Shown here: positions 57,046 to 64,000 of the stretch, in pieces
Layout of the letters: each line of letters begins with the position of its first letter
Numbering within the stretch: position 1 is the first letter of the stretch
DNA from: Rhizomucor pusillus
Lineage: Eukaryota; Mucoromycota; Mucoromycetes; Mucorales; Lichtheimiaceae
Assembly: GCA_900175165.2 (NCBI GenBank)
Contig: FWWN02000650.1
Location: forward strand, 124,001 to 188,000
Reading direction: 5' to 3'
Length of the DNA: 64,000 nucleotides
Translations under genes and position numbers: made by a program
The notes under the pieces: model-generated
Databases searched by the model: none
What the model saw: only the letters and a program-made list of their open reading frames with translations
What the model was told of the DNA's origin: nothing

Positions 57046-59106
57046 ATGCCGGTGCAGATAGTTTAAGTTGTATGAAAACTCTTATCAAGATCACCCTGAA
57101 TAAAGGTTACTGCATTCTAATCCATCTGACATGGTCTACCGTTATTGAAAAGAATTTTGCGTACGGAAATAGACAAAAATGAATTTATGAAGGAGAATAT
57201 TTGCACATTGAGGGATGCATGGCAAGGCGAAAGATAGTCAGTGTATTCAAACCCTATATTCGAACGATGTAAATAGAAAGCTTACCCTAGGTATCCCTCG
57301 TCAAGAGAGAACCGCGGAACCAACCCATCCAGGGTGGACAGCGGTATATAATTAGTATAAAGATGGGCAGCAGGAAAAAAACCGCAGACAACAGAGCGGA
57401 AAAAGCCTGCGAGGAGGGCAGAAACCAAGAAAACGCAGACAGCCAAGCGAANNNNNNNNAAAAAAAAAAAAAAAAAGAAAAAAAACCTGGGGGCACTCTG
57501 AAATAAGCAGATTTTGAAGAGTAAGGGCTGCTTTCCAATCCATTATTTTCTAAAGTTTGCCTTACCAAATGGCAACCAGTAAAGTCCTAAACGGCACGTA
57601 GATATCATCAGACTCGAGATCAATCTTTCCGGGCGTTGTACGGATACTGATAACATCATGAATCACTTTCTGCACAAATTCAGCAGAAATTGACTCGTAA
57701 CTTTATTTTGACTTTTGTAAACGTGGATCGGAAGCTACTATATTATTTGACTTTCTGGCATCGGTTTAAAGTTTCTGTTTGAAGCAATACGTACAGGAGG
57801 AAGGGGCCCGCTCGTTGAAAAACCTACAGTTACAATATAAATATGTGCCTTAATCTCTCGTTCCAATTATTCTTCAAGTTCTAATTCCATATTTACATAG
57901 CATTTCATTTTACACGCACTTTTCCTAAGAGATTTGACTCTTACTTGTGCATACTGCCTATGAGTGCAGAGTGGACGATCGCTTTTGTTCGAGATGACAA
58001 AGTACTCTTTCAACTATTCGGCGAATAGGTCTGCTTTGTTTCTATTTCAGTGTCATTAGGACGTTTTGGATAACAGAATCTGTGCAAACCGGCTCGTTAC
58101 TTCTATTCATACTGTAGCGATCAAGTGCAAGTACGGTGTCGTCGAGTTACGATATTTGGATCTGCTGCTTCTAGCTGTAATAGAATATATGCATATATGC
58201 AGCAAAAGAATAACAGCACTGAAACCATTAAGCTGGTTTAATTGACTTATTCTAAACAGTAATAAAGGTGGTTTTACGACAGCAAAGCTGTCAAGAAAGG
58301 CTTTCAGAAAGATTTCATAGCCTTTTGTATCCATTGGAAATTACTACATGCACTATATTTTCTGACCATTATATTTGCTCTACATTATTTTTCTGGTAGT
58401 ATAAAAGTACAGCGACGAATTGCACCAAAAACACCGGTTGCACTGTAGAAGAGCCAAGTCTACTACAAAAGACGGCACTACAAATACATTACAGGGACAG
58501 AAGCGAAAAAATCAAAAATATATCTAACAGATTCATGATGAACCAAGTATAGACACCAGCTTTACGGTCATTTTGCAAAGTTGCATGGTAGCAAGAGCAT
58601 CGTGCTTCACATCTTCTTGATAGTACATAAGACCTGATGGAACTGGCCTTTGTAGTGTAACTCGTCTTTTATAGTGCAATTGGTCCTTTTCTGACTACGA
58701 CGACTCAGCTGTGTGCACTATACTGTAATTACAGGAAAAATGTGTGTATGTAGCAGCTCCTTTGTCCTTTTGGGCACTTTGCACATTTAATGGGATGTCA
58801 AGAAATCTGCAATAGAATAGACGCTAGAAGCAAGCCGTCATTATTATATTTGACCAACGATCTGATATATGTGCACCTCGGCTGATGTAGCATATGCTCA
58901 AACAGTGTACCATTTTGTGGTCTCTTTTTAGCTTTATACTTGTTGTGATGAAAATCAACATTTTAAAGGCTCACAATATAATGAGCAGTGCTATTCTTGA
59001 GACCACATAGCCACCAGTAAATATCACTTGATGGCGCAGGTGTGCATAACGCGGAGTTGACTCCAGCAGCGTTTCAGGTCTCCCTTCAACGTTTCTAGCT
59101 CTAAAG
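57046..59106. other. Gene-poor region with assembly gap
   Basis: About 2 kb, AT-rich. Bases 57452-57459 are N and are followed by a long A run, so the length here is unreliable. No confident gene, RNA or repeat; frames are short. The right end should hold the VPS39 promoter. Confidence 0.5.
57452..57459. other. Assembly gap (8 N)
   Basis: Eight undetermined bases next to an A homopolymer, probably a sequencing or assembly artefact. Confidence 0.95.
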
Positions 59107-62100
59107 ATGCACGATGCGTTCCAAGTAACGACTGTCATCGATAAGGTCAATCGCATAGAGTCTATATTTGCTCACGGTAGTCTTTGTAAAACTTCATGCA
59201 AAGCTTTCAAACATGTTTAACCGTTCGCTAATTCCACAGGCGATCGACTTCTCATTGGCACGGGTGTCGGGCAGTTGCTTGTATACGACATCAAGGAACC
59301 TCTAGGTTAGAGGACCTCTGCTTGTGTTTAACGTGTGGCAAACATATATTCTGACCCAAAAGCCATTGAAGTGGCGGATGATAATGAAAAGCCGGAGGTG
59401 ACGTTGGTGCGAACGATAAAGAATTTCTCGAAGCGTCCTATCGAACAACTCGATATCATCAAAGAGATCGATGTTCTAGTTTCATTATCCGGTAAATACA
59501 AAGGATTAGCTTCTGAAGAAACACGACAACCTAAACCCGTCCTTCGATAGACGGACTTGTCAGTTTACATGACCTGCGTACGTTTGAGCTGCGCATGGCA
59601 CTGGGCAAGACAAAAGGCGCCAACCTATTCGCGATACAAACTATGGTAGAAATGACCAATGATCAGATACCAGTACTTACAACACGACTTGCAGTTGCCG
59701 TACGTAAAAAGCTGCTTGTCTTTGTGTGGAAAGATACCGAATTTTACGAGACAAAAGAACTCAACATACCAGACCGCATCAAGGCCATGTCGTGGGTCGG
59801 CAATACAAAGATTTGCCTAGGATTTGCAACCGAGTACGCATTAATGGATGTGGAGGCCGATAAATTGATTGAGCTATTTGCGCCAACCGGACCAGCCGAA
59901 GCAGGACCGATGAGCACGTTGAACAGTCTCTACAATATGTCTATCGGCTCTAGAGGTGGGAAACCCATGGTGACGAAAATTCCAAACAACGAAATGCTGC
60001 TTGCCCGAGATCGTACGTTGCTGTAAATATTAAATGAAGTCTTCTCCTCGCTAAATAGCACTTTTAGATGTTAGCATTTTCCTTGGACTGGATGGCACAC
60101 CTACTCGGAAAGTAGGAATTGAATGGTCAGGAACTCCCGAGCAAATGGGTAAAGTTTACAGCGTGAACAACAATGGCATGAAGAATAATTTCTGAATTCA
60201 TTTAGGGTATTCATATCCGTATGTGATTGCCATCCTTCCTAAACACGTGGAAATTCGGAATATACAGACGTTAGCCCTGGTCCAGCAGATCGAGCTCTCA
60301 AATGCGCGATTTTTGAACCAGGGGAAGCTGGTATATGTTGCTAGTAACTCTCAGATATGGCGGTTGACACCATACAGCTTCTCGACGCAGGTACGCTTAG
60401 TGCACAATGTGTATACAAGAATGAACGTGGTATCGAACAGATAGATTAGATCGACCAATTGGTAGAGAAGCAAGAATATCAAGAAGCAGTGAGCTTGCTG
60501 GATCAGATTGATGCCGTGCTTGTAGAAAATAAGCCAGAAAAACTACGAACAATCCGAACATTGTACGCGCACGACCTGTTCCGCCAGGGCGAGTACGACA
60601 AGTCGCTCGGTATGTTCCAAGAACTCGATACAGATCCTGCTGAAGTCCTACGCCTGTTTCCGGAGATGATATCTGGTAACTTGGTTGATTCATCTGCAAC
60701 GCAATCCGAGGAGGATTTGCTGGATGTACCGCTGCGCAAGAAGAAGCATGAAGAGGAAGAATCAAGCAGACCACCTAGTGTTACATCTTCTATACGCAGC
60801 AAATCTAATGCCGAAAGGAAAGCTACGAGCCCTGTGCCGTTGACTGGTCTCAATCTGCACGACGCTGTCACATATTTGATCCGATTCCTAACTGACAAGA
60901 GACAAAAACTCTCAAAGCGCTTATATTCCGGATCACCTCGATCATCAAAGCAGTCGATCAGTCAAAGCGAAACAAAGGAGGACGATGATTTATTGCGACA
61001 GGCATCATTGGTTGACACTGCACTTCTAAAGTCATACATGATGACGAACGATGCGCTCGTGGGTCCGCTTTTACGAGTTCACAATCACTGCGACGTGCAA
61101 GAATGCGAAACAATACTCTCAGAGAAGAAAAAGTACAAGGAGTTGGTCGATTTGTACAATTGCAAAGGACTGCACAGCAACGCACTGGATCTTTTGGAAA
61201 GACTCGGTCAGCAATCTGAAGGGCCAATGCGAGGTGTTATGCCCACCATTCGGTATCTGCAGCGCCTGGGATTGGAACACTTTGACCTTGTGCTTAAGTA
61301 TTCCCGGTGGGTGCTGGAAAAAGATCCCATTCATGGCATGGATGTAAGTGTGATGGACGTGATCGCCGCATGTATCGACGACTCAACAAGCTTCTTTGTA
61401 GATTTTTATCGACGATCTCGCCGAAGTGGAGACGTTTCCGAGGGATAAAGTGCTCACGCACCTAGAGTCAATATCAGGAGATTTAGCAATTCAGTACCTG
61501 GAATACATTTTACATGAATTACGAGATACCTCACCCGAGTTCCACAATCGACTTGCAATTGCTTATCTGAGCAAAATCACATTAGATGAACACGATGAAG
61601 GTATAAAATGATCTAATATCAAGTGTTCGTATTGCTTATTGATAACCATTTGTAGAATCGCGTAAAGAGCTGAGAACAAAGCTTTTGGCATTTTTGTCAA
61701 GCTCAAAGGAATACAAGGCCGAAAAGATCTTATCTCGACTCCCTATGGATGGTAAGGAAAGGGTTACAAACCAGGGATGAAAGGGGAAAAAGCAGGACAG
61801 ATCCACTTACGACCCGGTCACCATAGACTTGTTCGAAGAGCGTGCAGTCCTGCTTAGTCGAATAGGTCAACACGATCAGGCTCTAGATATCTATGTATAT
61901 AAACTCAAGAATTATGCTCTGGCTGAGGAGTAAGTGGAAATTTTTAGCTAGGAATAATAGATACCTCATCAAATTCAATCTGTTACTAGATACTGCACCA
62001 AAGTATACAACGAAGATCCCGCCAAAGGAGAGAAGATGTACCTGACACTTTTGAGAGTGTATCTGCAACCAACTAGCGACGAGAAACCATTGCTGGAGCC

Positions 62101-62523
62101 AGCACTCGAATTGCTGGCGCACCACGGTTCACACATTGATGCTTCTGCAGTTTTGTCAATTCTTCCGCTTGCAACCCGCCTCAGCGGCCTTTTCCCATTT
62201 TTTGAAAAATCAATCCGAGCTGCTAACAAGGAGCGCAACATGGATATGATTGTCAAGAACTTATTGAAAGCGGAGCAGATCCAAGTAGAAGAACAATTGA
62301 CTTACTACCGATCGCGAGCTGTGAAAATTACGGAGGATAGAATGTGTCCTCAATGTAACAAGCGGATTGGAAATAGGTATGGAAACAAGCCGATAATATT
62401 CTATTCGTAGATTACTTATGCATATCTCCAATTATTAGCGTATTTGCGGTATTTCCTAACGGCGTTGTTGTACATTACTCTTGCAAAGAAAAGATTGAAG
62501 CAGCACACTGGAAGCTGCTATGA
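59107..62523 (+). CDS. VPS39: HOPS subunit VPS39/VAM6
   Basis: Subunit of the HOPS tether for fusion at the vacuole, linking Rab7/Ypt7. Twelve exons: 59107..59176, 59240..59305, 59363..59491, 59551..60012, 60068..60148, 60206..60390, 60450..61343, 61402..61600, 61656..61751, 61827..61929, 61990..62376, 62439..62523, giving 918 residues. N-terminal citron-homology propeller: FQVTTVIDKVNRIESIFAHG, DRLLIGTGVGQLLVYDIKEP, DGLVSLHDLRTFE. Clathrin-repeat region: VLEKDPIHGMD, FPRDKVLTHLESISGDLAIQ. C-terminal zinc-finger-like CPQCNKRIGN ... VVVHYSCKE. The intron at 61344..61401 was placed by frame. Ends 67 bases from the convergent TPS2 stop. Confidence 0.95.
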
Positions 62524-62590
62524 TTACTTTCTTTCCTAAAATTACCAATATATACACGTAAATCGAACACGACTGCGACTACTTCTTTGT

Positions 62591-64000
62591 TTAATCCAAT
62601 TTATGGCTCCTATGTTGTGTTTTTGCAAGTTCTCTCAGGATTTGATTGAATTCCTGAGTTGACTCAACGTGCCAATTGGCGATAGTTCGCTTGTCGGCAG
62701 GTCCTACACTGACTGTAAATAGGATTTGCGATATACCGCCGGTTTTAATCTTTGCAAGCACGCGAAACATGTCCTCATCGGTCTTGTCATCGCCAGCACA
62801 TAGGACAAAGCTGGCGTCTGGATGCTGTGTAAGCGCACGTCTGATCACTTCACCCTTATTGATGACTTGAGGTCGAACTTCCAATGTCTTTTTACCAACG
62901 AGCGTTTCGACCGGTAGCTTGCTGATAACTGACTGGTCTAGATGATTCTGGCATTCTTTTGCTTGAAAAGCCCTGAACGAAGCAATTAGCATAAAATGTA
63001 AGTGAATATTTACAACTGAGGACTTACCCAAACTTGGGATCTGATGTTCGATAATGCCACGTTAATGCGCAACGCTTTTGCTCAATAAAGCTTCCTGGAG
63101 TACGTTCAGTGTAATATTTGAATATTTCAAGAACGTCTTCCTTCCAAGACATATCCAGCTGCTCGATCATGCTGATCACGGTTTTCTTGCCGGGGTCCCT
63201 GATAAAGCAGCCATGCTCACTGGAAAGACCTAGCTGAGGAATATGGCCCAGCCATTTCTCAAGTGTTGCCTGATCGCGTCCAGATACCACCCAGACGACA
63301 TTGTCCGGGTCAGCGCACAATTTCTCTAGAGCTTCAACCGTCTCTTTTGAAGGTGCGGCATCTTCTGGCTTTTCACAAATGGGCACCAGAGTTCCCTTTA
63401 AGTATAATGTAATTAGTCAACAATATACATACAGCGATTTATCACAGCAATCGATCACACGTACATCGTAGTCAAAGAACAAGAGCCGTTTACCAGACTC
63501 CTTGTATTCAGTCATTAAGCGATCAACTTCCAGCTTTGGGCTAGGTCCCCAGTAAGACTCCTGCGCAGCACTGGCAACCAGGTCTTTGACAAGAGAATTT
63601 GCCCAGTAGGATGCAGTATGACTGTTGACAAATTGCGATATTTGCTGTGCAAGATAATCAGCACTGATGTATAAAATATACCCCCCCCCNCCCCAAAAAA
63701 AAAGAGCGCCTACCAAAAACTTTTCACGCTTGTCTTCTTCTGACATGGTCAGACTTTCGTCGATAGCGGCAGCCACGTCTGCGTAATCGTAAGGGTTAAC
63801 AATCAATGCAGCGCTGAGACTTCGTGCTGTTCCAGTGAACTCTGAAAGGATCAAAGGTGCGTAGTTGCCTCGTTCCTGCGCAACGATAAACTCCAAACTA
63901 GTTGTATTCATGCCATCTGCGGTGCTTGTTACAAGCAACGCATCTGCAACCGTTAGAAGGGCATAATACTCGTCACGGTCAATGTGTTGGTGGAATAACT
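62591..64000 (-). CDS. TPS2: Trehalose-6-P synthase/phosphatase, 5' partial
   Basis: C-terminal part of a TPS-TPP fusion of trehalose synthesis; the N-terminal half lies beyond the window. Exons >64000..63714, 63644..63465, 63395..63028, 62972..62591. The end of the glycosyltransferase domain is visible (DALLVTSTADGMNTTSLEFI, SEFTGTARSLSAALIVNPYD). The phosphatase domain follows: FFDYDGTLVPIC, with the DxDGT motif split by an intron, VVSGRDQATLEKW, ALTWHYR and LCAGDDKTDEDMF. Active-site residues look intact, so phosphatase activity is likely. The intron 63713..63645 contains C9-N-C4 with an undetermined base at 63690. Confidence 0.93.

Noticed and set aside
57287..57568. Minus-strand frames across the N gap
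   Set aside because: They run through undetermined bases and an A homopolymer, giving poly-Phe; an assembly artefact.
1..64000. CRISPR arrays, prophage or intact transposons
   Set aside because: No regularly spaced repeats, no transposase, integrase or reverse-transcriptase motifs seen; the DNA is eukaryotic nuclear.

Overview
The window is a stretch of nuclear chromosome from a fungus, most likely an early-diverging one (Mucoromycota, Mucorales-like). The evidence is intron-rich genes with short introns (about 44-100 nt), CT-rich promoters, a large set of single-copy eukaryotic housekeeping genes, and several low-complexity orphan proteins. I cannot name the species. I see no rRNA, convincing tRNA, CRISPR array, virus or intact transposon.

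Layout. 0-11.5 kb: 3' end of a glycerophosphocholine acyltransferase gene (GPC1), an acidic orphan protein, calcineurin B, the purine enzyme ADE17/ATIC, a Ser-rich orphan, the U3 snoRNP protein MPP10 and TIM10. 12-19 kb: a coiled-coil protein, a Ser-rich orphan, two doubtful short spliced loci and a one-finger C2H2 protein. 19-31 kb: the N-recognin E3 ligase UBR1 facing the phosphatidylethanolamine methyltransferase CHO2, then a SAM-dependent methyltransferase. 31-38 kb: gene-poor DNA with one bHLH factor, a diverged repeat pair and an exon-like fragment. 38-48 kb: a GEN1/XPG-type nuclease, beta-tubulin, ribosomal protein S19, AIP1 and an AVT-type amino-acid transporter. 48-56 kb: a Myb-like protein, cystathionine beta-synthase head-to-head with a METTL5-type rRNA methyltransferase, a HOOK protein and an orphan with a polyglutamine tract. 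57-59 kb is gene-poor and has an assembly gap. 59-64 kb: VPS39/VAM6 and the 3' part of a trehalose-phosphate synthase/phosphatase gene.

The genes do not form a pathway cluster. Shared themes are membrane phospholipids (GPC1, CHO2), cytoskeleton and endosome/vacuole traffic (beta-tubulin, AIP1, HOOK, VPS39, AVT), ribosome production (MPP10, RPS19, METTL5) and signalling or protein turnover (calcineurin B, UBR1). Exon junctions were placed by hand from reading frame plus splice sites; all lists of exons run in window coordinates.

Main points for a second look: a beta-tubulin that naturally carries Tyr167 and Ala198; five, perhaps six, GC-AG introns among about 94; a GEN1-type nuclease with two PCNA-binding motifs; and a 90-bp divergent promoter. 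I did not find a clearly new multi-gene system. The most likely undescribed items are the orphan proteins and the short spliced minus-strand locus near 16.2-16.6 kb.
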